Assembly: GCA_008711295.1 (NCBI GenBank)
Contig: VUYV01000125.1
Span: 801,729-865,728 of the forward strand
Direction of reading: 5' to 3'
DNA length: 64,000 bases
From: Anarhynchus alexandrinus
Lineage: Eukaryota; Chordata; Aves; Charadriiformes; Charadriidae
The position numbers and the translations under genes were made by a program. Below are positions 25,173 to 37,559 of the stretch, piece after piece; the first letter of the stretch is position 1, and each line of letters opens with the position of its first letter. Below the pieces are notes generated by a model. That model did no database searches. It saw only the letters and a program-made list of their open reading frames with translations, and was not told the origin of the DNA.

Positions 25173-26640
25173 ATCACAGAATTGTCTAGGTTGGAAGAGA
25201 CTTGTGGAGATCACCTAGTAAAACCACCATCCTCAAGCAGATTCAACCAGAGCAGGTTTCCCAGACCTGTGTCTAGTCGTGTTTTGAATATTTGCCCAGA
25301 TGGAGATTCCACAACCTCTCTTCAGTGTTTGTCCACTCTCACTATAAGAAAGTATGTTCAGATGGAGCTTCCTGTGTGTTAAGTAGAGCCTGTTGCCTCT
25401 TGCCTGGTCAGAGGGTAGCACTGAGGAGAGTCTGGTTCTTTTGTCCTCATTCTTTCCCATTAGATATTTATACACATGGGTAAGATTTCCCCGAGCCTCC
25501 CCTTATGCAGACTGAGCAGTCAACTCTCTCAGCATCTCCTTGTAGGTCAGATGCTTCAGTCCCTTAGTCATCATGGCCCTGTGCTGGACTGACTCCAAAA
25601 AGTCCATGTCTTTTTTGTACTGGGAAGCCCAGCACTGGACACACCACTCTAGATGCCCCATGCCTGGAAGTCTTCAAGGTCAGGTTGGATGGCGCTTTGA
25701 GAAACCTGTTCTAGTGTCCCTGCCCATGTCAGGAAGGTTGGAACTAAATGATTTTTGAAGGTCCCTTTCAACACAAACCGTTCTATGATTCTGCGTCTCC
25801 CTGGTGCTGAGTAGAGAGAAAGGATAACCTCCCTTGACCTGCTGGCAATGCTCTACCTAACACAGCCCAGGAGGCTGTTGACCTTCTTTGTCATGAGGGT
25901 ACATTGCTGTCACATGACCAACTTGTTGTCCACCAGGACCCCCTGGTTCTTGTCTACCAAGCTGCTTTCCAGCTGGTCGGCCCCACAGTGTGTACTGGTG
26001 CATGGGGCTGTTCCTCCCTAGGGGCAGAGGCAGGACTTTGCACTTCCCCTTGTTGAACTTTGTAAGGTTCCTGTTCAGCCCATTTCTCCAGCCTGTTGAG
26101 GTCCCTCTGGAGAGCAGCACATCCATTTGGTGTAACAGCCACTCCTTATCTGCCAAGTCAGTGAGGGTGCACTCTGTTTCAGTGTCTTGTTCATTACTGA
26201 AGACATTGAACAGCGTTGGCCCCTGTATTGACCCCTGGGACTCACTGCCTCCAACTGGACTTTTTGCCACTGACCACCACCCTCTGGGCTCAGCCATTCA
26301 GCTGTTTTTTGTTTCACCCCACTATTTACTTATCTAACCTGCACACTGTCAGCCTGCCTGTGAGTATGCTATGGGAGACAGTGTTAAAAGTCATACTACA
26401 GTTGAAGCAGACAGCATCCACTGCTTACCCCCATCCATTGACCCAATGACCTCATTGTAGAATGCTGTCAGCTTAGTGAAGCATGGTTTCTCCCTCATAA
26501 CTCCGTGCTGATTATTTTGCATCACCATCTTGTCCTCCATGTCTTGGGAAATGCTTTCCAGGATGGATTTCTTCATCACCTTCCTGAGAACTGAGGTGAG
26601 ACTGACCAGCTTGTAGTTCCGCAGGTCTTACCCCTTGCTC
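25173..26640 (-). mobile_element. CR1 LINE, 5'-truncated, minus strand, with a nested CR1
   Basis: The plus strand shows the reverse complement of a CR1 3' end (ATCACAGAATTGTCTAGGTTGG at the left edge, shortened here) and runs through the 3' UTR, C-terminal, reverse transcriptase palm and fingers regions. It reaches the block equivalent to NYRPVSL near 26610-26635, where similarity ends. The copy is interrupted at about 25654-25793 by a separate plus-strand CR1 tail. Without that insert it is about 1.33 kb. It belongs to the same subfamily as the 34440 and 55342 copies: long stretches such as 25996-26130 and 35176-35310 differ at only a few positions. Stops and frameshifts are frequent, so it is not coding. 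Confidence 0.9.
25654..25793 (+). mobile_element. Short CR1 3' tail nested in an inverted CR1
   Basis: About 140 bp on the plus strand reads as the last part of a CR1: TGCCCCATGCCTGGAAGTC, GGTCAGGTTGGATGG, GGTTGGAACTAAATGA and finally TTCTATGATTCTG. It corresponds to about 8876-9020 in the 7.2-kb copy. It breaks the surrounding minus-strand CR1: the sister copy at 55769-55790 runs continuously through ATGTATCTCCCC, while here ATG and GTCTCCCTGG are separated by the insert. A very short, severely 5'-truncated insertion that came after its host copy. Confidence 0.85.
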
Positions 26641-26644
26641 TAAT

Positions 26645-29600
26645 GTTTGTGTACATATATAAGCAAATGTATAATCATTATAGAACTAAGGATATACTTG
26701 TGGTTGTAATTGACATAAGTATTTGCTATAGTGAATAACAGACATTTGGTTAATCATGGTTTAAGCCATCCATTCATTTATCAATCCTCCATAATTCTTA
26801 AGTGATTTATAAATGTGCTCTTAATCAAATATGTGTCCATGTATTTTGAATGAATGTGATAAAATGTGGTACTCCGCAGCCAGTAGAGGGGAAAAAGGTA
26901 AAAGAACTGTCCCAAAAGATCTAACCCATTCTCCTACTGAGAGTGCTAGATTATTTTTCTGATTAGATCTAACAATAAGATTCATAAGCAGTAAAACACG
27001 CATATATTTATGACCAACTAGGAGTATGAATTTGAAAGGTATTAACAAAAAGTAGAAATAACCTTTACGCAGCACATTTATGTGCACTTACGCAACGTAA
27101 GTGTACTGAAGTCCCACAGACAACTTTTTATGAGACCTTAAATGTGATGTATATAGTTTGGCCATAAAGGAATATACTTCACCCCATGTATATCAAATAC
27201 AGACATGTGAACAAATATAAACATCTGTTTTAGTCATTTTGGAACATCCATCATCATACCCTCCAGGAATTGTTGGTGTAATAACATTTATCAAAACACA
27301 TGCCATAACTGTACTCATGTGAAAAAGATATATCCCTACGCTCACTCTATTCTGAAATGTGTAAACAACTGCATTTTGAAAGAATACAATTATTTTGGGA
27401 TATGTGAAAGGAAATATGCTAATTTACTGATCTGGGTTCAAAGTTGCTTTGAAAATAATTGACTTCTTGCCATGAGCCCACCTACGCTATTTTAAGAAAG
27501 AATCCCTGTAGAGGTTACAGTCTCATGCTGGATAATTTAAGTTTACTCGTGAAGTCAAGAATTTTGGAGCATTGCTTGTAATAAAAAATGATTCACAAAT
27601 TGATTCACTTTTTAATAAGATTTTTTTTTTCTCAACTACGGTTAAAATGATTTGTCAAATGCTTGTTATATAAATAGCCAATTATTTTAATAAGGTTCAT
27701 TGGAAACGATAGGAATTGTTGCCCTGAAGACATGCTTCTGCAGTGTAAAATTAAATGGTAAGTAACTTAATGGGACGAAGGTTTCCATGCCAGTATATAT
27801 TAAAAGTAATTAAAAATGAAAAATCTGCTTCAATTTATATAAAAACTTTTAAAGTACCAACTCTAAAACTAATGAGAAAGTTCAGGGAATGCTATTCCAA
27901 AATTCTATTAAATTTAAATTACCTCAGATGAAAAGCCATTAAATATGCATTTGAACAGGTAAATAGAAGATCAGGAAATACTGACATAGTCCAGTGTTGG
28001 AAGTGTGAGACCACAGAGAAAATTGTTATAACTTTTTAGTGGCTATAGCTAAAAGATAAAAATTTTACCAAACAGACAGTAGGCACCTATGCGGATTCAA
28101 ATTTCACTGTATGATCAGAGCAATAGTCAGTTTTCTCCTTTATTTTATGGGAATTTTCAAAGCAGAAATAGACTTAAGAAAGTATCCTTGAACTACACCA
28201 AAAAGTATGAAAATAAAGCCACAAACATTCCTGTGAGTGCAACAAAATGTATAGTTACTGTGGCAAAGATTCCTGTAGAGCCCTATCGTATTCTGCTCAA
28301 AGTCTTTTAAGTTAACAGGCACCTTTATATTCTCTCTAGAAGCTCCCATTAGACTTCTACGAAATTAATTCAGTGATATCACCATTCTTTTACAGAGTTT
28401 CTAATAGTTTCTCAGGAAAGCAACTAAAAATAGCTTTTGGACAGTAAAAATATAGAAATAATATTTGCTCTCTTGCTGGAAAAAATGCACATTATAAACT
28501 GTGAATAACACATAAAATGCCAAATGCATATATTGGAGTGATGCATAAACTTTGCAGTGTTCATAGAGCTTGCCCCTGTAGGTTCCTACCAATTCTCAAA
28601 TTGAATAATAATCTTTTTTTTTCTGGCCTTAATTCAAAGCGTCAAAAGAAAAACAGTATTCTGAAAAATATTTCATTGGGTCTTTTTCTTGATATTTTTT
28701 AATTATTATTTTTCTAATAGTTCTACAGTTAGTCTTAGCATTCTGACAACTGGGGTGATAGTTACTATTGTATAGAAATGTATTCATAAATTACTTGAAA
28801 ACTTTAAATTGAATTTGAAAATTTTTGTTTAAGTGAGGGTTGCATGGGGAAGTGTCATTATAGAACATTAAGAAAGCTAGGAAAATGCTATAGACAATAA
28901 ATCTATTTTAAAATGTGATTTTGCAGATAGATGCTACAACTGATTCACTGATACTATAACAGCATTGCTTTGAACAGAGGTGTAAATTATAGGTGGAAAA
29001 CATGATAAATGAACTGGTGGGGAAAGAAATTAGTCATATAAAAAATGTTCTTTGGTTGAAATTAAAGATTTTACTTGCCACATTAGATTTAAGAAAACGT
29101 AATTTAAAAAAAACTTCAAAATATTCTTTCATTTTCTGTTTCTCAGAACTCGTATTTCTTTACAAATCAAAGTGAACTCAGAATCATAGTTATATATTCC
29201 GATTTTTCTTGAAACAAGTTGACCTAACATTATTCAAAACCACTAAGATGGGAAATAGCATTTGATTTTTTCCAAACAAAGGAAAAAGATCAGTGTTACA
29301 GATAGCAAGAAGTCTTTTTTTTTTTTTATTTTATTTTAGGGGGGTTTGTTATAGAGACATAATGAAAAAAGTATAAGTTAGCCTGAAGAAGAAGACATAA
29401 AATTGCTTTGAAAGGCAAGCCTGTTATATTAGGAAGGATGCTTAAGAGGCACTTTCTGACAGAACTCTAGACAGGAGCAACTGAACTCCTCAGAATTGTT
29501 TTTGTTATGTGTTGAGACGTTAATGCATATTGCTGGTTAGGAGACCAAACAGTCATGCATAGTCAAGCCAAGAGTTCTGATTTATGTCTATACACTACTT

Positions 29601-32550
29601 TTGTTTCCTTGTCTTCCTTATTTAGAATGCCTCTTTTGTGTTCCGAGCACAACTTTAGCAACTCTCTTTCCTGACGTACTCTTCTATAGAAATATTTGTA
29701 CTGAATGGTTCAGGAAAATTTCTAATAGGCAGCTCTGTCCTGGATTATTCTGGAGGACATTTACCACAATATGTTGTACCAAATACTTACAGGAGAAGGT
29801 AAAACTTTATATAGAATAACGAGAATAGGGGTAATATAATATTTAGCCTCTAAGGGTGGGGAACAAAAGGCTTGTACTGTTTCATCTCAAGTGTAAAGCT
29901 GTTTTCTGCTCTTTTTGAAGCTCAGATAATAAGGATATCTGAACAGTGAATCACTTCAGTGTGACATTATAGTTGAAGTTTCCTGCAGGTTATTTGGCAC
30001 AGCATTTTTAGAGCCTTCTGTGGCCAGGAAACTAGCTTTGAAAAAGCAATCAAACCACTGAATTTTAACAGATGTCTGCCCTGTGTTGAATGTGCATTGA
30101 ATATATCCAGTTCAGATCTAATACTATATAATAAATTCCCAAATTTCGTGGGAATATGCTCCAGTTCTTTTTAAATGTTTCACACCAGGGTTGTACCAGT
30201 AATGCATTAGTGCTTTTTTCGTTATAATCCTGGTTAAATCAAGGAAAAATTATAGCTGAAGTCACAGCTTATTGTTTGTTTACATTAATTACAACAAAAA
30301 ACTTCTTCAGAAAGAGGTTAGAAACTTTCTAAAACTTAAAATTAACAATAATAAAATGAATTATTATCATAATTACTTATTTCTTCTGTATCTTTTAATC
30401 AAAAAATGAAGGTGATCACCTGTCCTTGCAAACTTTTTTGGTGATGCTTATTCATTCTGTTTAAACACCACTTATTTATTTATTTGTTAGCTTTTTAGAA
30501 AAAAAATGAGGTTGTCCTCATTTAGAAGACCTTGACAATTTAGGATTGTTATTGTAAACTGCAGGAATATGAGAAAGAACATTTTCATGACTTTTTTTTT
30601 TTTTGGTAAATATTTTACCAAAAGTCTCCTGGTCTTAAAGAAGTTGTGTCCTTCTATACATCAATTGCTGTAATTCTTCAAATTTTATCATTTAACTGAG
30701 TAGATCACTGTTAAGGTAGCCATATTAAATTCTGTTGATTCTCTTGAATCAGATTCTTTACCAAATAAAACTGATATAATTCTGTTCTTTTCAATGGAGC
30801 TTTACCATTTAATGTCTCATAAAAAATATGGTGCTTGAGTGAGTTGGTACAAATCCGTAATAACAAAAAAGAGTATATAATCTGACTTCCATGGTATTTG
30901 TTAGGAAAGTAATAATGAAGAGTTTGAATATCTGAAAGCTCATGTTTAAACAATAACAGGATATTACAAAGTTCTGCAAGTGCAATCATACACTTTTTAT
31001 GATCTTACTGATATAGTACTTATTCATGTAATTAAACCTTTCAGGATCAATCAACAGTAAAAACAAATTACAGAGAATGCATTTAAAAAATCTATCAAGA
31101 GCCATCAAGCAACTACAAGAAAAGCCTAGACTAAGCTCCATCTAAAATATAATTATTCCATACTATGTGTTTTTTTCCTTTATGCCTTACCAGTTTCCAA
31201 ACGTAAAGGTATTTGAACACATTGTTAGTTATCAACAACTCTTATTTTGAAATAAAACTGGATAGGGAAGTTTCTAAATTTTCTAGTCTTCTTTAAAAAA
31301 AAAAAAAAATTGGGATGGGCAGGTGTTTCATGTATCTCTAATAGTTACTTGATCTTTATAGTGTATGGTTTTTGGTCTTCATAGAAGGCAGTTATGATAC
31401 AGAGGTTATAACCAGTTGAACTTCTGTTCCCATCTGTTTTCTACATACTAAATTGACTTTATTATGGAAAAAAATATTTGTAATATTAGTAAGGCATAAC
31501 TGGATTATGTCTAATCAATGCTCCTAATAAGGGCCAAGCTGAGTTCCAGTACGGATGCTTGAACATAGATGTTGTGGCTGAGATGGGCGAATCATTTTAT
31601 CAAGACAGAAGACTGATTAAAAACATGACTTAGAGTTGAGATGAGCAGATTAAGTGTGATCAGGAAACCAAAATGAGTATAAGATCAAAGGATAAGGAAA
31701 GAATGTGCTTGTCAGCAGGAGGGAACTTCAGGAAGCCTGTACTGCAAGAGGTAGTCCTGGATCAGAAACAAGTGTTCAGGTGGCAGGAACCAGGAATTTG
31801 GGCTCAGTAAAGAACAAGCAAGCAGGGGACAGGAACAAGGTACTGATGTGCCTTTGTAGCCAAAATGCAAGCTGCGTTGGCAAAAGCAACTGATTGAGCT
31901 TATCAGTCCCTTCATTGCAAAAAGTCAGGTTTATACCAAGTAGCTTACTGAAGAACTCGAATTACTGGAACTTATAGTTAAATTTTTGATTATAACAGTT
32001 ACATAATTTATATACCCATTTCACGTGGGGTAATTTTTCAGGAAAACACTTGTGACTGTATTTAACAGGTGAAGTCCAAAATGAGGATTATGTATTCTTA
32101 ATTGTATTATATTTGCAAGTACAGTATTAGTTTTTATTCATGTTTTATTAAATACTTAAAGGATTAAAAAAAATATATAATCTAGCAAAGAAGGACAAAA
32201 ACCCAGAACTGTGCCTCATGATGGTTTCCCAAATCACTATGTAATATCACAAAGTTCACTCTTAGTTGCCCAGTTTCTGACAGCATACTTCTGTTCCAGG
32301 TTGCACAATGACTGTGCTTCAAACAGAAGCGTGCTTAATAGTTTTGTAGTTACAGCTTGATCTTAAAGGTAGGAAATGTAAATTTAATCATCTTCAACAT
32401 AAAAAGAAACCTTTACTTCCTAATCAACTGTCTTAGCCCTTAAAGCTGTTATTCAAGGAACACTCTATTTTCAGAAAATGGTCAGTATTTCCTTGTTCCT
32501 GCACCACTACCAATTTCAGAATCTGTCTTTGGTAGAGAAATCTTGGGGGA
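26645..32550. other. Unassigned intronic sequence
   Basis: AT-rich intron with frequent short A or T runs (for example 27620-27630, 29314-29326, 30592-30604, 31294-31308). No reading frame above about 92 codons and no domain, RNA gene or known repeat recognised. Confidence 0.5.
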
Positions 32551-32616
32551 TTAGGCATGGGGGAGGTTGGGGGATTTGGGTTTTGTTTTGGTTTTTGTTT
32601 TGGTTTTGTTTTTTTT

Positions 32617-32946
32617 AGCTAACCTGGTCATTATTTAGAAATACATGTTTCTCCTGTGCTGGCACTTGGACCTCTTCAGGACCTCATTTCACTCAGTCTT
32701 ATTAGATCCCTCTCCGAGGAACTCTGAATTCTTTGGGTAGTACCCAGCTATCTGTGTTTTNTTTGGGGTTTTGTTTTGGTTTTAGCTTTTGGGGGTTTTT
32801 TTAGCTAACCTGGTCATTATTTAGAAATACATGTTTCTCCTGTGCTGGCACTTGGACCTCTTCAGGACCTCATTTCACTCAGTCTTATTAGATCCCTCTC
32901 CGAGGAACTCTGAATTCTTTGGGTAGTACCCAGCTATCTGTGTTTT
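32617..32946 (+). repeat. Exact 144-bp direct duplication separated by an N
   Basis: Bases 32617-32760 (starting AGCTAACCTGGTCATT, ending CTATCTGTGTTTT) recur without a mismatch at 32803-32946, an offset of 186. The G/T-rich lead-in (TTTTGTTTTGG type, about 32571-32616 and 32762-32802) is also duplicated, imperfectly. A single ambiguous base, the only N in the window, sits at 32761 at the junction. Perfect identity over non-repetitive sequence means either a very recent tandem duplication or a false duplication made when two overlapping contig ends were joined. Confidence 0.93.
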
Positions 32947-32949
32947 AGT

Positions 32950-34435
32950 TATTGCAGTGTGTAAGATTGTTATCTGAACTACACTTCAAAATCTGACCTG
33001 GAATACAAACTAAGCTTACCTGATCATAAACAACCCACAGTGATTGTACTTTGCATTAGTAATTTACATTAAAAGCACATCCTTCTCGCGTAGGTAGGTT
33101 GATTACATAGTCAGCAACGAATTTGTATCTGACAAAATACAGAGGGCTTTTCTTTAGGAGCCTTTATTGTCTTTAGGAGCAAATACTTCAGAAAATCTGG
33201 CATTTTAAAGTTTCTATTAAAATTTACTTCTAATCATGACAATATGACAAAGTTTAAAAGGGAATATATCTGTTTCAGAAGAAAGAAACATACCAGATGG
33301 TATAAAGTTTAGTATAGTAATTGGAACATCTAGGAATTTGAACAAAATCTGACCACAATTTGCAGGAACCACTTTTAATTAAATATGCTACATCTGCACG
33401 TTCAATCAAATGAAATAACTAATACTAAATTAAATAATTCTGTAGAACTTATGCTCCTTTCTTTAACACGGTTCAGTTCATTATCTTTCCAACTAAATGT
33501 TTGTTCTGGTATCAAACGTGATGCTACAATGAGCTAGTCTTTCCTCATTCATCAAATATGACATATTTGTTTGAACTGATGGGACTAAAGTTCTCAAATT
33601 ACTGGAAAAAAAAGTCACTGTAGGATCCAAGTAAGAAAGATAATAATAAAAACCTTCCAGCTTTCTGCACTGATCATAGCTAATTGCTCCATAGGGAAAG
33701 AATATGAGGATTGCTTTAAAAGTATCTGGTACTCAAAGTTTGGTCTGTTTTCTACATCACCACATAGACAATACAGAATATGCTGGAAAGTTGTGCATTT
33801 TTTCCTACAAGTTTCAATATGAATGGCAAATTAGAAAAATTAAAATACCTTGAGAAGACATTATCTTTACACAGCAAAGCTTTTAAAAGGATAAATTACT
33901 ACCTTTATTTCACCAAGTAAGAGATAGTTCATATGTTCACTTAATGTTTTTTGGTTCACAGCGACCTTGACATTTTTTTCCCACAAATGTGTTAGCCTGT
34001 ATTAAAATGATGAATAACCTGATGAAAATGTAAGGTTAATGGGCTTTGCTTAAAAAGGCAAATAGGGAGCTGAAGAATCTTGTTAAATTTTATAAATACA
34101 GATAAAGAATTTAATTTAGAATCGAGCAGGTCTGTTCTTTGGTCATTTCCCTTGGCAGGTTTTTTTTTCTTACACAATAAGCTCTTACTTCTCTTCTTCC
34201 TCTTTACCAGACAGAAATTCAGCTAACCCTGTGAATTTTTGTTTGTCTATTGAGTGATATCTTTATAGGCAGCAAATAGTAAGACACAAGGGATTAAAAA
34301 GAAGCTCAGAGATCAGTATCCCTCATCAATTTTACTATAAAAATCTGGTTTTTTTCTGGTTCGAAGAACTGAAACTAGCCTTCACATTTAGCTGAAGGTC
34401 TGTCCCTGCAGCTTTGTTCACAGCAACAGGAAAAT
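32950..34435. other. Unassigned intronic sequence
   Basis: AT-rich intron between the duplication and the next CR1. Nothing recognised. Confidence 0.55.
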
Positions 34436-34439
34436 TATC

Positions 34440-35545
34440 GTAGAATCACAGAAGGCTTGAGGGTGGAAGGGACCTCTGGAGGTCATCTGGTCCCCCCCCT
34501 CCTGCTGAAGCAGGGCCACCTAGAACTGGTTGCCCAAGGCTACATCCAAATGGTTTTTGAATATCTCCACAGATGGAGGTTCCACAAACGCCCTGGGCAA
34601 CCTATGCCACTGTTCAGTCACCCTCACAGTGAAAAAGTGTTTTATGATGTTTAGTCAGAACATCCTGTGTTGCAGTTTGCCCATTGCCTCTTGTCTTGTC
34701 ACTGGGTACCACTGAAAAGAGCCTGGATCCATCTTTTTTGCACCCTGCAAAGCAGTTTGTACTTGTTGCACACCTGTTTCAGGAGTTTATATACATTGAT
34801 GAGTTTCCTCCTGACCCTCCTTTTTTTTAAGCTAAAAAATGCCAGTTCTTTCACCTTTTCCTGATAGGTGAGGTGCTCCAGTCCCTCAATTATCTTAGTA
34901 GCCCTTTGTTGGACTCTCTCCAGTATGTCCATGTCTCATACTGGAGAGGCCGGAACTGGATGCAGCACTCTAGGTGTGGCATCACCAGTGCTGAGTAAAG
35001 AGAAAGGATCACCTTCCTCGACCTTCTGGCAATGTTCTACATAACACAGCCCAGGAAGCTGTTGACCTTCTTTGTCATGAAGGTGCATTGCTGTCACATG
35101 GCCAACTTGTTGTCCGCCAGGACCCGCAGGTCTTTGTCTGCTAAGCTGCTTTCCAACTGGTTGGCCCCCCAGTATGTACTGGTGCATGGGGCTGTTCCTC
35201 CCTAGGGGCAGAGGCAGGACTTTGCACTTCCCCTTGTTGAACTTCATAAGGTTCCTGTTCAACTCATTTCTCCAGCCTGTTGAGGTCCCTCTGGACAGCA
35301 GCACATCCATTTGGTTTGTCAGCCACTCCTTCCAGTTGTGTGTCGTCAGCGACCTTGGTGAGGGTGCACCCTGCCCCACCATTCAGATCTATAATGAAGA
35401 CTTTGAACAGTATTGGCCCCTGTATTGACTTCTGGGACTCACTACCCGTGATTTGCCTCCAACTGGACTTTTTGCCACTGATCACCACCCTCTGGGCCCG
35501 GTCATTCATCCGGTTTTCAACCTACCTCACATATATTGCACACAT
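34440..35545 (-). mobile_element. CR1 LINE, 5'-truncated, minus strand
   Basis: The left edge reads TAGAATCACAGAAGGCTTG followed by GGTGGAAGGGACCTCTGGAG, the reverse complement of a CR1 3' end. The body runs through the C-terminal and catalytic regions. The minus strand carries a damaged palm segment near 35330-35400 (a VADDTQLE box at about 35327-35350, where Val replaces the usual aromatic residue). Similarity ends near 35545 in the segment between SGVPQGS and the upstream helix. It is close to the 25173 copy, so both come from the same CR1 subfamily. It lies about 1.5 kb upstream of the EGF3 exon. Confidence 0.9.
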
Positions 35546-37015
35546 AACTTAAAAGCTACACAGCTTTTTAGAGCTGCAGAAAAGACTGGAGGTCATCCTG
35601 GAGACATCACAAGTTCAATCAGGTCTAGGCAAGACACGTATTAAAACACTGCTTTTTTTACATAGATTCCTAGTAGATGTAAAAGATCAAATTTAAAGTA
35701 CAAAAGTTACATACTCAACTACCAGAAATCAAACAACTTTGTAGACAGACCTGAATTCTCCTTCTTCTGCACAAGTCTTATTGCGTCAGGTTTAGACATT
35801 TATGTAGCATCTTCTTTAGTTTGTATATGCAGTGCAAACCAGGTTTGCATTTTGGGGACAGAAGAAGCTTCAACACAACAGTGAGGAGTATTACTTGAAT
35901 TCATAGGGCATTTTGCCCACCAGTGAATGCAACTGGTTCATCTCTGTTAAATGTCTTCTCATTTGAACTTATTTCTGTGCTATGCACACGTGTGCTTTCT
36001 CAGCAACTGTATCCAAAATTAATATGCACTTAAGCAAAACTGAGTGAAGTAAAATTGTAGTATAAGCTAAAGACTGCTTTTGTTTGCTGTTCACAGTGTC
36101 TAAGGCGACATGGCTTCAAGTCAATGAAGCTCGTGTGGGCTACCATCTTTTAAATATTTAACTGTATGCATTGGTGCAGCCCTTTGAGACAATGATGTAT
36201 AAAATCCATACAACCTTTCTCCTCCATACAGAATAAACATAAATGCAGGGACAGAGAATTTTAATTATGAGATGTCATTATCCTTCATCTGCCTATTTAT
36301 GATGACTGAAAAATACTATATTGCACTTGAGAAAATGAATCTGATATTATACTTGAAGGTTACTACACTGAAAAACACAGGGGAGTATTGTTCTTGCAGC
36401 ACTTGACAAAGTGTACTGGAAAAGGGAAACTCAAATGAAATTAACCACCTTTTCTGTCTTTTGAATTTAATAAAATTTGCAAGCTTCCAGATCAAGCTAT
36501 TAGTTTCAATTTGCCCACTAACTCATGCACAGAAAGGAAATTTTTTAGACAGTTAAACAACCTTGTCAATTAGATGTTTAATGAATTAAGATGAACAGAG
36601 AGACATTCGTAAGTGGCATCTGTTGATAAAGAAGTAGCTCCGTTTCTTGAAGTTGCAAGAATCACTGATGAGTACTGTTAGAACTGCTTGAATTTGTTTA
36701 TTTAAGGCCAAACTGTGACTTGTGGCCCTGATGGCCTCTGGAAGTTACAGTGAAAATCTTTGAGTAAAACTTTAAATTCTTTTGTGTGATGCGACATAGG
36801 AAAACTTTAGTAGGTACATGAAACCAGCTAAATCTATATGAGATGGGTTTGGGTTTTTTTTTTTTCCCCTAAAGCATGCCCTGTTTGATCACATCCTTTA
36901 CTGGGCACGTTTGCTGGGCAAAAGAATGTATGTCTTCTAATGTCAATTGTATAAATTCATTGTGGTTTAGTGATTAAAAACATGTGCTTATTGCTTTTAC
37001 AATTTCTCTTTGCTA
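35546..37015. other. Unassigned intronic sequence
   Basis: AT-rich intron leading to the EGF3 acceptor. No repeat or gene recognised. Confidence 0.55.
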
Positions 37016-37018
37016 ATT

Positions 37019-37046
37019 CTGACATTATCTTGTGTTCTGCCTGCAG
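37019..37046 (+). promoter_or_regulatory. EDIL3: Splice acceptor with likely branch point
   Basis: CTGAC at 37019-37023 matches the branch-site consensus with its A 24 bases from the exon. A T/C-rich stretch follows and ends in CTGCAG at 37041-37046. This fixes the exon start at 37047. Confidence 0.85.
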
Positions 37047-37160
37047 ATGTAAACGAATGTGAAGCTGAACCCTGCAAGAATGGTGGAATCTGTACAGATC
37101 TCGTTGCCAACTATTCCTGTGAATGTCCAGGTGAATTTATGGGAAGAAACTGCCAACAGA
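37047..37160 (+). CDS. EDIL3: EDIL3 exon: EGF-like domain 3, calcium-binding type
   Basis: This 114-bp exon encodes the third EGF-like domain of EDIL3, which links the integrin-binding EGF2 to the two lipid- and glycan-binding discoidin domains. Counting the split Asn as residue 1, cysteines are residues 5, 10, 16, 25, 27 and 36. The N-V-N-E start and the C-x-D-x4-Y-x-C pattern (residues 16-25, Asp 18) form the classic calcium-binding EGF signature with a potential Asp/Asn hydroxylation site. The exon is phase 1-1: its first two bases complete the Asn codon begun by the EGF2 exon, and one base of the next codon remains at its end. It is bordered by AG at 37045-37046 and GTAAGT at 37161. The sequence agrees with EDIL3 nearly throughout. 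The last full codons give Cys-Gln-Gln, where I recall Tyr at the second Gln position in human. Confidence 0.97.
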
Positions 37161-37166
37161 GTAAGT
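37161..37166 (+). promoter_or_regulatory. EDIL3: Splice donor GTAAGT
   Basis: AGA|GTAAGT directly follows EGF3 and matches the consensus donor. It excludes the in-frame extension to 37204 as coding. Confidence 0.93.
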
Positions 37167-37559
37167 GTTGCATGTTTTTACATCTATTTTTTAAAATAAA
37201 ATAAAAAAATATTTTCTTTTGCAGAAAAAACTGTAGTATACTATGGAAATATTTCTCTAGTCTACAAATACATAATGCTCAAAATAGCCATTAACTCTTT
37301 TCAAAATGGAGGAGATTTAAGAAAGCGAATCTGTCATGCATTCAAGTAAAGCATCTGATATGATAGAAGCATTGGCAAAATCCAAAATTATTATGTAAGA
37401 GGAGTCAAACAAGAAGAAGTAAATAGTGTAAAGTAGAAAAAGACAAAAACTGGTTCAGGCTAAGTGTTCATCTTGTGAAGTATCCAGTCTTCAAAAGTAA
37501 TTCTTAGCAGATATCAACAAGTGTTAGAGCAGGACAAAAATATACGTTACTTTCTCCAC

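Larger units (their letters stand above)
12679..37046 (+). other. EDIL3: EDIL3 intron between the EGF2 and EGF3 exons
   Basis: A complete 24,368-bp phase 1 intron, bounded by GTAAGT at 12679 and CAG at 37044-37046. It carries one diverged and three younger CR1 copies on the minus strand, a small plus-strand CR1 nested in one of them, and a direct duplication around an N at 32761. The remaining sequence is AT-rich with no recognised exon. None of the moderate-length reading frames joins EGF2 to EGF3 in a way that suggests an extra coding exon. Confidence 0.93.

Noticed and set aside
25857..26297. 146-codon minus frame and similar frames at 34936-35382 and 55805-56254 as a protein family
   Set aside because: They resemble each other because all three are the same part of CR1. 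They are retrotransposon remnants, not host genes.
25990..26337. Antisense frames with a shared MYWCMGLFLPRGRGRTL-type start in three places
   Set aside because: The shared reading is the wrong strand of CR1 palm sequence in copies of one subfamily. It has no independent meaning.
37010..37204. 64-codon open frame covering the EGF3 exon as a stand-alone gene
   Set aside because: The ends are intronic. The acceptor and donor limit the coding part to 37047-37160.
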